Source: Reticulascus tulasneorum
Lineage: Eukaryota > Ascomycota > Sordariomycetes > Glomerellales > Reticulascaceae
DNA: 64,000 nucleotides
Assembly: GCA_001557505.1 (NCBI GenBank)
Contig: LSAX01000006.1
Span: 2,604,001 to 2,668,000, forward strand
Direction: 5' to 3'
Under the pieces are notes generated by a model that saw only the letters and a list, made by a program, of their open reading frames with translations, was not told the origin of the DNA and did not search any database. Shown here piece after piece: positions 35,852 through 46,470 of this stretch. How positions within the stretch are numbered: the first letter of the stretch is position 1; the number at the start of each line of letters is the position of its first letter. Both the position numbers and the translations under genes were made by a program.

Positions 35852-36437
35852 ACTGATGTACTCGTGGCTTAGATGTAGGAATTAATTGTGATGGTGTTGT
35901 TAGGAGACCTTCAAAAGAGACTGCTCAAAGACATATGTACATCGATTATAGGTGTGGCACGTATCTGCATAAGATCAGATCTTGGGTATCCTATCTAGAA
36001 AATAATGGATGTTGTCTTGTTTGGTCTAGATTGTAACAATGCATTTGAGCCTCCTGGCTGCCGTGTCATTCTGCATTCGCAGGCTCAGTTTCGCCACGGA
36101 GGAGGGAGATATTTTGCAGTCGGTGGTTTTTACTGTTCGGATTAGTCCATGTTGGCCGATTATACGCTATTTTCTTTCTAGTTGTCGGTCTAATACGCTT
36201 ACTATACCTCCACAGTTGGTATGACAGACCATTTTGAGTAGCGCAGTTTATATGTGTCGGTGAATTAGGCTTACAGTGGATTTCATAATGACACTCGCTA
36301 CCAAAATACTTACCGATCTTGTCGATGTGTCCTGAACCTGAATATTCAAGGGAGATGGATAAGACCCTTGTGAGTAGTGAGCTTGTAGTCCGGTGACCCG
36401 TGGTTATGGAACTGTGAACCGAACACAGATATCGAGA
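35852..36437. promoter_or_regulatory. Shared divergent promoter of PKS-NRPS and trans-enoyl reductase
   Basis: A gap of 586 bases with both start codons pointing outward. CGG/CCG half-sites of the kind bound by Zn2Cys6 proteins occur at 36121-36123, 36138-36140, 36156-36158 and 36186-36188. The middle two form an inverted pair with 15 bases between them. Whether the cluster regulator binds here is inference. Confidence 0.5.
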
Positions 36438-37616
36438 ATGCCAAGCGTTGAGAAGATCACGGTTCGAAGCGCGCTTATTGGGAAAGGTGTTGGTCAGTAT
36501 GAACTGGTCCACGATGCTCCGTTATACCGCGCAAAGCCTGAGCAGGTCATCTGCAAGGTTGTCGCCATTGCACTGAATCCTACGGATTGGAAGATGGTGG
36601 ACTTCTCTGTGGTACCCGGGGCGGTTGGCGGGCACGACTTCGCCGGGGAGGTGATCGACGTCGGAGAGGGAGTAACGCGATTGAAAAGAGGGGACCGAGT
36701 ATTCGCGCTGGCAATCGGCTTCAATGGGGAAGACAGCACGACTGGAGCATTCACCAACTATGCCATCACTTACGCTCACGGAGCTTGGAAGATACCGGAC
36801 TGGATGCCGTTTGAGGAGGCATCCACATTTGGTGTGGGAATTGGCACGGCGACATTGGCACTCTACCAAACATTAAGATTACCTCCACCGGAAATCGATA
36901 GCGTCGCAACAGGCAAACGAAAGAACAAGAAACCAGTGTATGTGCTAGTCGCTGGAGGAGCCACGGCGACCGGTACTATTGCTATTCAGCTCTTGAAAGC
37001 GTAAAGTTACCCTACTCATTCCTTGAAAGAATATAAGCAGGAGTATTGAGGTCCAAGAGGAGAAGAAGACTAATTGACCATCTGCAGCTCCGGGCTTGTC
37101 CCCATTGCTACATGCTCTCGCCAGAACATGGACATGGTCAAGTCTCTTGGCGCTGTCGCTGCTTTCGACTACAGCTCAGCGCAATGTGGCATAGAAATTC
37201 GCAAATACACTGGCGACACGCTCGAGTATGCCTTGGATTGCGTCACAGAAGCAGGAACGATGAAGATGTGCTACGAGGCAATTGGCTCTGCTGGAGGACG
37301 ATACGTAGGACTTGAACCCCTGGCAACGCATGTTCAATACACGCGACGACAGGTTCGAGCAGACTGGGTTATTGGAAGAACGCTCTCTGGGATGGCTGTA
37401 CGATTGGACGGAGCTTATGGCCGGCCGGCACAACCAGAGGATCGTGCGTTCGCTGAAAAGTTCTTTCCTGTGGCTGAACAGCTCATTGCAAAGGGCTTGT
37501 TGAAGCCACATCCAATAGAAGTGCGAACTGGGGGGCTAGCAGCACTAGTAGATGGCATCGATGATCTCCGAAAGGGCAAGGTAAGGGGGGGAAAGCTTGT
37601 GTATCCGCTTGGATAG
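36438..37616 (+). CDS. Trans-acting enoyl reductase (LovC-like MDR)
   Basis: Two exons, 36438-37000 and 37088-37616, give 363 residues, the usual length for LovC-type enzymes. The medium-chain reductase fold is clear: LNPTDWKMVDF and GHDFAGEVIDVG in the N-terminal half, and the nucleotide loop VAGGATATG (about 171-179). There is no zinc-binding cysteine set, as in other trans-ER proteins. It is divergent from a PKS-NRPS whose own ER is degenerate, so it should dock on the synthase and reduce chosen enoyl intermediates with NADPH. An ATG at 36393 in the same frame would add 15 residues without family resemblance; MPSVEKITV was taken as the start. Confidence 0.92.
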
Positions 37617-38308
37617 TTAAGCTAGCCTTGCCTATCAACAAACACCTCACATCAGCTATCGTTCTCTACTGCTGCTCGACTCATACATAGAGTAGATGGA
37701 GGCAGTGTGATGGAGTCAAGGGGCAGAACACGGGCTAGGATGTTATGCAAATGGGGGTGATTAGCAGTGTACAATGGCTGAATTCGTCTTGTTAGGAGCG
37801 ATTAGACTGTCAACATCTGAACGTTACAGAGCCTGTTCTGTGACATTTTATAAAGTGCAGTCAGTCAGTCGCGTGCAATTTCTGAGTAGCAGCCAAGTTT
37901 GGAACAGAGACAGGCCTGCAAATTGCGCAATCCTTCACGATTCGATTTCTTAATTTCAGTGCTCAAAAGTGCAAGCTATCGATGAAGTGAGATGCACGAT
38001 GCGGCATGCCCTTCAGTCATGCTATTTCGAGGCAGAGCACAGTTAGGTGCAAACATTTTTAAGCAGTTTGGCCAATGGGCGGCAGTGAAATTGTGACAAT
38101 TTAGTCACATATCACACAATTTCACACCGTAGATGGCAGTTTAGTATACTTCTCATTAGTCGATGGAAAAAGATGATTGATTCAAGTGACTTGAGATCAA
38201 TGCCTCCTGATAACGATGTCCACACCGACTCCTGTGCACCTTAACCTGGAGACATCCAACCTTGCAAACACAAAACCCATTGTTTCTCTCAGAGCAGGCC
38301 CAACACCC
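37617..38308. other. Intergenic region, no gene seen
   Basis: About 690 bases between the convergent ends of the enoyl reductase and the carboxylesterase. No ORF is supported; the small plus-strand ORF at 38216 overlaps the end of the esterase in antisense. Confidence 0.45.
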
Positions 38309-40012
38309 CTACCATCTCAATTGAGAGATCTTAGAGTAAAAATATTCAAAAGCCTCCTGGCGGAAATCATCTTTCCCGAGTTGCACCCCCTGGTCCGTGA
38401 ACTGTAATATGGTCTTGTCTTTCTTACCGTAACTTGGCCAGTCAGGAAGCCCTCTCGCTCCACCATCTATCTTGCTAATGACGTTGGGATCGAGGTGGTG
38501 TACGAAACTTATGAGATACTGTGCCATGGCTTGATACAGTGGGTCTGGGAAGCCTGTAGCTAGGAGAGCAACGTCCGCTCCATGAAACGTACCTATAAAC
38601 GGGGTCTGTCGTCCGTACGCAGACAGGTAGCTCCACGAGGGGACGATGTCAGAGACAGCCTCGAGGAGCATACGGTGTTGAAATGTGATACACAGGTCTC
38701 CCGCGATGGCAGCGTTCCGCTTGTAGCCAGGATAAAGCTCGTTGGCGGCGCCTGTGCCAAACGGCGAGCCATGGGTAGGGTCATCTGAATACAACGAAAA
38801 GAGCGTCTCAAAAACGGATCTCGGGCAGTCCGGAGCTATCCCATGGATTACATCAACTAATGCGTCCTTGGTCTGGGCTCTGTATAGCGCTAGGGCAAAC
38901 AATGTACCCTCATCTTCTGTAGTGCCGGCCAGGATAGGCACATGAGCCACTTTCGGTGGGCTAAACTTTAGAGCTTCATCAGGTGAGATCGGGAAGAAGT
39001 CGTCGGTGGGATCTGGTCGCGGCGTGAAAGCAACGGCTATACCGTCTTGATTGAACATGTTGGGAATCAAGTTTGAAGCGTTCAAGAAGGTCTCATATGG
39101 CACGTCCCTAAGACAAGCTAGCGTGTCTTTCGATGAGGAGCAGCCAGCGGCATCGACGATAGTGTCGTACGTCTTTTGCGCCATCGCGGAGTCTACAGGT
39201 ACTGTGGGTCCGACAGCACCGGAGTTCAGCATGGCACCGCGGAACAGCGGCTTCCCCTTGTATGTGTGGTCACCACCGTTGATCATGGTGTGGTCGAAGA
39301 CTGAAATGCCACCGCCGGACTCGCCCCAGATGGTAACCTTGGATGGATCACCACCAAACGCGGCTATGTTCTCGGCAATCCATTGGAGAGCGAACCGCTG
39401 GTCATGCAGACCAAGATTTGTGCTGCCGTCCCGCTGAAGCTCCTTTCCGGCTAGGAACCCGAATGCAGACACCCGCCAATTCATCTGCACCACTAGAATT
39501 GGGTGATCAAGTGCCGCCGACGTATTGACAAGGCGAGCGAAGTCATACTGCTGGGTAGAGCCTTGTTCAAAACCGCCACCGTAGATCCAGACAAGAACAG
39601 GAAGCTTGGAATCGGCAGTTGCAGAGGCTGGTCTCTGGATGTTCAACGTCAAGCAATCCTCGCCGATGAACGTGGGCTCTACAAAATAGGCTGAAATAGC
39701 GCCTACGAGCTGTGGTGGGAGCTGTGCTAGCATCTGCGGGTCGCCTTTGATCTTGAGCGGTGGACAGGCCCTGGGAATGGACGTCGCTTGGACAGTTCCG
39801 AATGTGCTTGTCAGCGGCTGGGGGCGTTTGAGGCGCAGAGACCCAATTGGTGGCTGAGCAAAGGGAATGCCTAGGAAAGAGTCGACTCCATCGGAGCTTG
39901 TGCCAATGGCAGTGCCATTAGCGATGCTAGCACGAGGTGCTGACGCTGTGCTTCGTGCGAAGATTGCGCCTAAGGCTGCGACGGCGCTGATTGCAATAGC
40001 TGTAACATACAT
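38309..40012 (-). CDS. Secreted type-B carboxylesterase/lipase
   Basis: A single exon of 567 residues with an N-terminal hydrophobic leader (about 1-24). The alpha/beta-hydrolase fold shows the standard order: FLGIPFAQPPIGSLR, EDCLTLNIQRP, VLVWIYGGGFEQGS (oxyanion hole), the nucleophile elbow IWGESGGG with Ser232, the acidic TTEDEGTLF and a late histidine in TFHGADV. The elbow reads GESGG where most relatives have GESAG, a tolerated change. Such enzymes hydrolyse esters or lactones, and homologues in secondary-metabolite clusters can de-acetylate products. It lies between the enoyl reductase and the Zn2Cys6 regulator, so it is probably part of the cluster. Confidence 0.88.
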   Translation of the reverse strand: MYVTAIAISAVAALGAIFARSTASAPRASIANGTAIGTSSDGVDSFLGIPFAQPPIGSLRLKRPQPLTSTFGTVQATSIPRACPPLKIKGDPQMLAQLPPQLVGAISAYFVEPTFIGEDCLTLNIQRPASATADSKLPVLVWIYGGGFEQGSTQQYDFARLVNTSAALDHPILVVQMNWRVSAFGFLAGKELQRDGSTNLGLHDQRFALQWIAENIAAFGGDPSKVTIWGESGGGISVFDHTMINGGDHTYKGKPLFRGAMLNSGAVGPTVPVDSAMAQKTYDTIVDAAGCSSSKDTLACLRDVPYETFLNASNLIPNMFNQDGIAVAFTPRPDPTDDFFPISPDEALKFSPPKVAHVPILAGTTEDEGTLFALALYRAQTKDALVDVIHGIAPDCPRSVFETLFSLYSDDPTHGSPFGTGAANELYPGYKRNAAIAGDLCITFQHRMLLEAVSDIVPSWSYLSAYGRQTPFIGTFHGADVALLATGFPDPLYQAMAQYLISFVHHLDPNVISKIDGGARGLPDWPSYGKKDKTILQFTDQGVQLGKDDFRQEAFEYFYSKISQLRW

Positions 40013-41460
40013 CTTGTGTCAATCTCTAAGTGATGTCTCATGGCGTTGCACTCGCTGGGGACCAACATGTTACATAGACCTTGCGAAAACCCCGGTATGA
40101 GCGTATAGACCTCGACAGACGCTGGCGGTGTCTGTCGTCGGGGTGAAGACTGAAACATGCCGACGCCGACGCCTGCGAAACCTGCCGGTATATGGCCCAT
40201 CAAAGTGATGCTGTTACCTTGGTGCCATGATTACCGGGTTAGGGATATCCCGCCGATCCAGTTCGCTGTATATTACAAAACTCACCGCAACAACGAAGTC
40301 CGGCTGCGCTACTGTGGTACTTCTGCAGCGGCGAAGAACCTAAGGCGAGCAAGCTCTCACCTAAGCTGGACTCCACAATTGCGCGTTATCGTTACTTCAA
40401 TATACTGGGGCGTAAGCTTGGTACAGTCAACTTTATATTCAACGGCACACAGGGGTAGCGGGCCGAGACGATGTTGGGGCATCTGCCAGTCAATAGTAAC
40501 GCCTGTGGATCAGCACCTGCCGGTGTACTTGGCGCGCTTAAATTTAACCTGCACACCCAAGAAGTCTATTGTAGAAATGATTGTCCGCAAACTAAGAACC
40601 GATAGAGGCTTGTCCAATGACTCATCAGTGTTTTACTAAGCTGACATGGGTCATGGACCTCAAAACCGAGGAATACTTCGTCAGATAATAGGCCGTATCA
40701 CAAGTAAGATGAGGTTAAATTCGAGGTAGCACTGGGTGTTGGTTGTAATACCGATTATGTTATCATGTAGCCGGAGCGGAAATCAACTTTCATAGACGAT
40801 CTCGCCAATTACTCTGAAACTATACTCGGGATGCCACGTCGTGTTCATATATAGATGTGGAAGTCGTCTCTGCATGCCAAGCCCCCGCTGACATGATCTG
40901 ATCAGCAAGGCACCGGATACGGCACAGTGAACCCGATGATGGGTCGACCGTTAGACGGCATGCAATACTTGGATTTTTGTACCCTGCTAGTTAATATCTT
41001 GCTTGTTCTACCGCCCACTACCTACTGCCCAAATAGTAAATCCAACACTGTTTGTCAGAAATGGCAATTTCGCTCGATCCACTTCGCCTGCATCAACGAA
41101 TGTAACTCTGCACTCGAGCTTGCATGTCCGGTTTCTTTCGTAAAGGCATGCGTCATACAGTGGACTCTTAGCCAATCTACAACATGGTCCATTGGACATG
41201 CCGTGTCAGAATAAAGCAGCCATGCCACCAAGCTCACTGGCACTGTGGTATAAGATTCAGCAACAAGATTCTCAAGCTTTAGCGCTGACAACGTGGTCAC
41301 CGATCTTACCTACCCCACAATTGATATACCCCTGAGTGAACAGTTCCTAGATTCGAATCTAGAATTGCCTGTGAGTTCAGTGACTCCAAGTCAAAATGTC
41401 CGTCGTTAGTATCAGCTCAGCTCTCCTGGGTTGAGACGGCCATTTCGTCGCTCTCTAACT
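40013..41460. other. Intergenic region, no convincing gene
   Basis: About 1.45 kb between the divergent esterase and regulator genes. A 160-residue plus-strand ORF (40157-40639) has no domain or signal features and is not called. A short stretch near 40275-40300 resembles one near 19655-19680. Confidence 0.4.
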
Positions 41461-42966
41461 ATGCCATTTTACACGGCCCCTGAAGAGACTCCTTTGCCTC
41501 TTCGTCAGTCGTGTGACCGCTGTCATGACCTGAAAGTTCGATGTATTCGAAACCAAGAAGCCGGCCTCGAAGCATTACCTTCCGAGGCATGTGTGCGATG
41601 CAAAAGAGCTAGCTCCGTATGCATTTACAGTCCACAACAAAAGCCAGGGCGGCCTCCTGTAGGAAGCGAGGGCCGAGACACAGCAAGTACTTCAGCATCG
41701 TACTCTCGAAAGAGACTACGACAATCACCTCCGTCAACGTATCCGGCATCCGTGGGCTCGCTAAGCGGTTCAGCTCCCGAAAGTAGCTCGCTTGCTCTCG
41801 ACCCGGCGTTATTTTCGTCTTTCATGGTGGCGGATGAGTTAGGGGACAATAATGTCTACGATACTGATTTCATGAATTCCGTTCCGCATATGCCACAGGG
41901 CGAACCTTTCACATCTCAGTCCCATACGTCCCCCTCAGATGCATTTCTGGCGGCGACTATTCCGGACAACCCAGGACTGGAGGCGGTGGCAAAGCAGCCT
42001 TCTGCGGATGGCATTGAGAGAGACATGGAGGAGATTGCCTCTCTAAACCTCAGAATATACCGCTCCACAAAAGCGCTCTCGTCGTCTTACCCGACATCGT
42101 TGTTGGTATCCTCGCCATGTCTCAACGATATCTTCGCCGCTACTGAGGCTCTCGTTGGTGTCGTCAATCGCTGCATAAGTGGAAGCTCTATTGACACTGT
42201 ACACTCCCAGTCGTATAACGTCGATACTGCTGAGCTTGGGGCCCGCACAGATTGGGACGATTTTGAATGGTTCCGTGACCGGCGGCATGGTAACGGACTC
42301 CCGGCAGTGTCTTCATCTACCAGCAGGAACCCGGATACCGGTATTGTGCTTATGATCCTAGCTTGCCACCAAAGACTTCTTGCCACTTTTGAGAGCATTC
42401 TATTCTCCGTCTCCCATCTTCTCAGGCACTCTAGCCAGCACAAGCAAGCACTTTATTCCTTATACGACCGAGATAGGGGCTCATTGAGCACTTCTCTCAG
42501 TGACAGGCAATCCCTTTGTTCTCCAGAGTCCCAAGGAGCGCAAGGCCTGCCGGTGGGTATGTCGTCATTCCTAGAAATGCCAACAACGCAAGGTGTCATA
42601 ATCGTGAAACTTGTCACGCACCGACTCCATCGATTAGACCGGGCAATTGGCCTGCTGGCGGAATGCGGGACTGTGCCAGGACCTCAGAGTACGATGGCAC
42701 GGACGACTCTGCCACGTCGTATTTCTCCTTCCTCCTCGGAGTCTTCTTGGGAGCAACCACTGGCTCAGTCATCAAGTCGCAGACAACAGGTTGGGCTAGG
42801 GGATGAGAGCAGTGAGCCCAGTTCTGATGGAAACATTGGCGGTTCATCAAGCGGATCTCAAAGGGCCATTAAGTCCGCCATGGACGTGATGAAACGTCGT
42901 CAAGACCGATTGTACGGACAGATTAAAACAGTGAAGCAGCTGATTAGAACACTAGACTCAATATAA
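41461..42966 (+). CDS. Zn2Cys6 transcription factor, AflR-like cluster regulator
   Basis: A single exon of 501 residues. The binuclear zinc cluster is at residues 18-54 (C-x2-C-x6-C-x15-C-x2-C-x6-C, CDRCHDLKVRC ... CVRCKRASSVC), followed by a basic, proline-rich linker. The rest lacks the long fungal-specific middle homology region and ends in a basic segment, MKRRQDRLYGQIKTVKQ. This overall form matches AflR-type pathway regulators, which bind CGG-type sites upstream of cluster genes. The open frame extends to 41431 only with a TTG start; the ATG at 41461 is the natural one. It most likely activates the PKS-NRPS genes around it. Confidence 0.88.
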   Translation: MPFYTAPEETPLPLRQSCDRCHDLKVRCIRNQEAGLEALPSEACVRCKRASSVCIYSPQQKPGRPPVGSEGRDTASTSASYSRKRLRQSPPSTYPASVGSLSGSAPESSSLALDPALFSSFMVADELGDNNVYDTDFMNSVPHMPQGEPFTSQSHTSPSDAFLAATIPDNPGLEAVAKQPSADGIERDMEEIASLNLRIYRSTKALSSSYPTSLLVSSPCLNDIFAATEALVGVVNRCISGSSIDTVHSQSYNVDTAELGARTDWDDFEWFRDRRHGNGLPAVSSSTSRNPDTGIVLMILACHQRLLATFESILFSVSHLLRHSSQHKQALYSLYDRDRGSLSTSLSDRQSLCSPESQGAQGLPVGMSSFLEMPTTQGVIIVKLVTHRLHRLDRAIGLLAECGTVPGPQSTMARTTLPRRISPSSSESSWEQPLAQSSSRRQQVGLGDESSEPSSDGNIGGSSSGSQRAIKSAMDVMKRRQDRLYGQIKTVKQLIRTLDSI

Positions 42967-44569
42967 AATATAGCACCGTCGTTCGCAATGAGATATTGAA
43001 AGAGCAAGATCGCAAAGTTATTATACTTTCAAGAATGCCAAGCAGAGCAGAAAACTTTCACGCGGCGGGCTTACTCCCGACGCAGTTCCACCCGCTTCAC
43101 CCACACCACTCCATTGCCTAGCGGTTCAATATCTTTCATATTTCTATCATGCGGTCCGAGATAACTTTTCGCCTCGCCTCAGTCTGATATGCCGAGTTGT
43201 GTTAATGAGAGCCCAATATTCTGCTCTTTTACTCTTTAAAAACAGATAAATTACTCGCGAGTTAACCTAAGTTGCATAGCCATCTGAAGCGCGGAGATAA
43301 TTACTTGCCACGAGCCTACATACAATCTACTGTAGACGTGATCCAATTCGACTATTCTACCACAGTCTGGTTAGATCAGTCAGTCGGTGGGTTTTCGAAA
43401 AAGGCTATTAACCATCGGAGGCTTCGTTTATAATCACGCCGAGATTCCATTATTTATTTTCATTTTCATTTCATTGGCTTTTCCGGGCCAAACCAAGGTG
43501 CATTGTCCTACCACACCAACAAATGGACCGAAAAGACAAGGATCGGAGTTGTATATTTGGCCAAATATAGGGATGCCAATTGTGAAGAACGAATAGGCTG
43601 CCAGAAGAGGCAAGCCAAGATTGAAGACCTTGTGCTATTTACCTCGTACGCCGGACGAGAACAATCGATGATGGGATCATCATAGAACAGGACAGTTAAT
43701 TGCAAGGCGAACATGACACCATTAGAAAAGTAGCGTAGAATGCGACGGGAACAGTGTAAAAGGCTCTGGTGTGTCAAGACAGCGTGGTGATGAGTCAGTT
43801 CGGTTTGTTTTCCATCCATCGTTATTGACACCCTTCTCTATTCTACCCATATATAAAGATACACCAACTAGGTTCTGTTGTTTGGGCTCCGTGGTCCGTT
43901 GCATGTAATTATGTGCCGAGTACGTACGGGCTTCCGGTTTTGTGCCCCGATAAAGTCGTTACCGCTCTCGCAGCGATCGAGGAAGTTGTTTCCCAGTGTT
44001 GGCATTCCGCTTGGTATTCGTGACTATCTCTTCCACAATAGGAATAGGATTTCTTCTTCCACTCATGGGAATATAGTGCAATTATACGTAGAAAGGCATG
44101 ACGATGAGCATCAAATCACAAGTCAGCTTGGCTGACGTCAAATACATAATTTGTAAACTGTATTGCCTGAGCGTCCTGACCAGGTTTGGATGCAATCTTG
44201 TGATTCAACGGGTCGATACATGTATAATGGCCAAGCCCATGTGAAGACTCCTTAAGACAACGTGTGAATATTTCGATAAGTATGATGCATCCACTTCTTT
44301 CTCACAACATTGTGGGTATCTCTATACGACTCAGGCAAGTATAGCGTCCGGATGTACGGTCCTGAAAATACCCGCCGATGCGGCTCAGCTCACATGAATA
44401 AATCCAGCGCCGGTGTGTTTTACAGTGATTGGTTGAAATACACCATCCCAGTTCACAACCTTCTCTTTATAAAGCACATGGCTCACAGCACTAACAGTCG
44501 TGAATGCTGGCGCTTCTAATCGTAGAACTTTGTATTCATGCAATAAAGCTCATAAGGCTCCTGTACAAT
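42967..44569. other. Intergenic region, no gene seen
   Basis: About 1.6 kb. Only short ORFs without family features occur. The 3' part holds the promoter of the SDR gene, including a TATA box at 44468-44473. Confidence 0.45.
44468..44473 (+). promoter_or_regulatory. TATA box of the SDR gene
   Basis: TATAAA lies about 97 bases upstream of the ATG at 44570, a reasonable distance for a fungal core promoter with a short leader. Confidence 0.5.
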
Positions 44570-45826
44570 ATGGCAGCATCCGCGGACCAAGCATCAGCAG
44601 CAAGGGACAAATTTGTGTACCATCAATTGTTCACACCAACCTTTCACCATGATGTTTATTCTTCAATTGACCCGACAAATCCTAAATTGAAGCAGGACGG
44701 ACGAGTCATCTTAATCACAGGTGCCAGCGGACCAATTGCTGCAGTAAGTACTGTCAACTGTTTGGAATGCGGTTCAAATCAAGCATCGCCGAAGACACTA
44801 AGGCGTCATCATCGAGTAAGAATAAGTGCTCATATTTAGGCAGGAGCACGCACGATTCTTCGCCAAGGCATCCGCCAAAGCCATTGTCTTAACTGCTCGT
44901 CGAATCGAGATACTAGAAGCATTGAAGAATGAGATTGAACAAGCATACCCCGCCACGGAAGTCGTTGTCGCTCAATGCGACTTGACTTCTGAAGCCGATG
45001 TCGCTGATCTCTGGAATGGCACTGTCGCCAAATTCGGTACTATTGACGTTATTATCAGCTGCGCAGCGTCACGTTCGCAGATGAAAAAGATTGGAGACAC
45101 AGACGTTAGTGACTGGTGGGGAGATTTTGTGGGTTTCCCTACTCAACAAGGTTGCGATCGGTATCGCAAGCATATTTGACGAAGAAGACCCTGACTCTCT
45201 GTGCAATTGACAGGAAACTAACGTGAAGGCCCTTTACTTGTTGGTAAGGCACGCCGCAAACTTGAAATCTGACTCACCAGTCACCTTCATCAACCTAACC
45301 AGTGGGTTGGCGCTGGAAACCGTTCCTACAAGATCGAGTTACGCCATCACTAAGTCGGCAGGTTGTCGGCTCATGGAATATGTACATGCAGGTAAGAATA
45401 CTCGGGTCACTTTGCCCTGGCCGCTGCCATGCCGTTCTCAAGATTTCTAACCTGATACCCCGTTAGAACACCCAAACATTCGGGCTTTCAGCCTTCATCC
45501 GGGCATCGTTCCTAATGCAGTGCAGTTCGCCATGCTTGCCGGAGCGAACGTTGACACCGGTATGTGTTGTGTCTAGATCCCGGAAGGCCTTTTTCCTTCA
45601 GATCGTGGTTACTCACTAACACGACGGCTTGTCAGCTGCACTTTCCGCCGGTGTTTCTCTGTATCTATCCAGCCCCGAGGCCGACTTTCTTCGAGGGCGG
45701 TGGATCTCGTCTAACTGGACTGTGGATGACCTCGAGGCAAAGAAAGAGGAGATTTTAGCCCAGAATCTGCTCACTACGCATCTGAGAGCCAAACTCGGGC
45801 CAGGCGGACATTTCGCACAGAAGTAA
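44570..45826 (+). CDS. Short-chain dehydrogenase/reductase (SDR)
   Basis: Five exons are inferred: 44570-44743, 44844-45128, 45214-45391, 45467-45559 and 45636-45826, giving 306 residues. The SDR fold shows VILITGASG at the nucleotide site, VVVAQCDLTSEADV (the D of strand 3), IDVIISCAA, the serine in FINLTSG and the catalytic pair Tyr196 and Lys200 (YAITK), then LHPGIV. The glycine motif reads TGASGPIA instead of the usual TGxxxGIG, so the second and third glycines appear altered. The frame-consistent acceptor for exon 2 (cag at 44841-44843) gives EHARFFA. It probably reduces or oxidises a carbonyl or alcohol on the cluster product. Confidence 0.8.
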
Positions 45827-46470
45827 TGGAGTTGGCGCACCCTGCTTTGACTTGCAGAACCATAACCCTACTCAGGAGATCTAGTCACTGTTCCCGCGTG
45901 CCTAATCGGCAGCACCTCAGGCTACGGTTAGGAAACAATACATATTATTGGAAGCTAAAGAAGCCATACGCACAAGTATATCCGCCTGTGTTTAAATTTC
46001 ACCTTAACAGTGAAGCTCAGATCTGACTTTGACTATGAATTATCAACACTATGAGAGAACTTTAAACTATGACAATTTAGTACAGTTACTTTGAAATCGT
46101 AGACATTTGCGGCTATGACCATTGTAAGTATTCCCAACTGTGAAAGTCGAGAATAAACTACAATATATTGAGTAAAAGCAACAACGTTCGGTCTTGCAAG
46201 TTCGCCGCGGCGTCATGGTCAGCGTTGCGTTTGTTTAAACATAGTACCTTTGCTACGCGATACTCACTGAGATTGAAATCGGTCCGCGCAGAACATCGTG
46301 CTCTGAGTTGGTAAACGTCCGCATAAATCCGCCGACGAAATGCACCGACGCCGGTATCCAACACGGGTAAGCATGGATTAATGACTTTTTCACACAAGCA
46401 TGTGTTATAAACAACCTGCCGGATGGAATCGAGAACAGCAAAGTAAACAAGATAGAGCTGGTAATTCAAT
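45827..46470. other. Intergenic region, no gene seen
   Basis: About 640 AT-rich bases between the SDR and hydrolase genes. No protein is supported on either strand. Confidence 0.45.

Noticed and set aside
40157..40639. 160-residue plus-strand ORF between esterase and regulator
   Set aside because: No hydrophobic core, motif or splice extension; it lies in the probable divergent promoter and reads like random translation.
44772..44790. Possible tRNA T-loop (ggttcaaatc)
   Set aside because: Flanking bases do not pair into a T-stem and no acceptor or anticodon arms can be drawn; it also lies inside an SDR intron.
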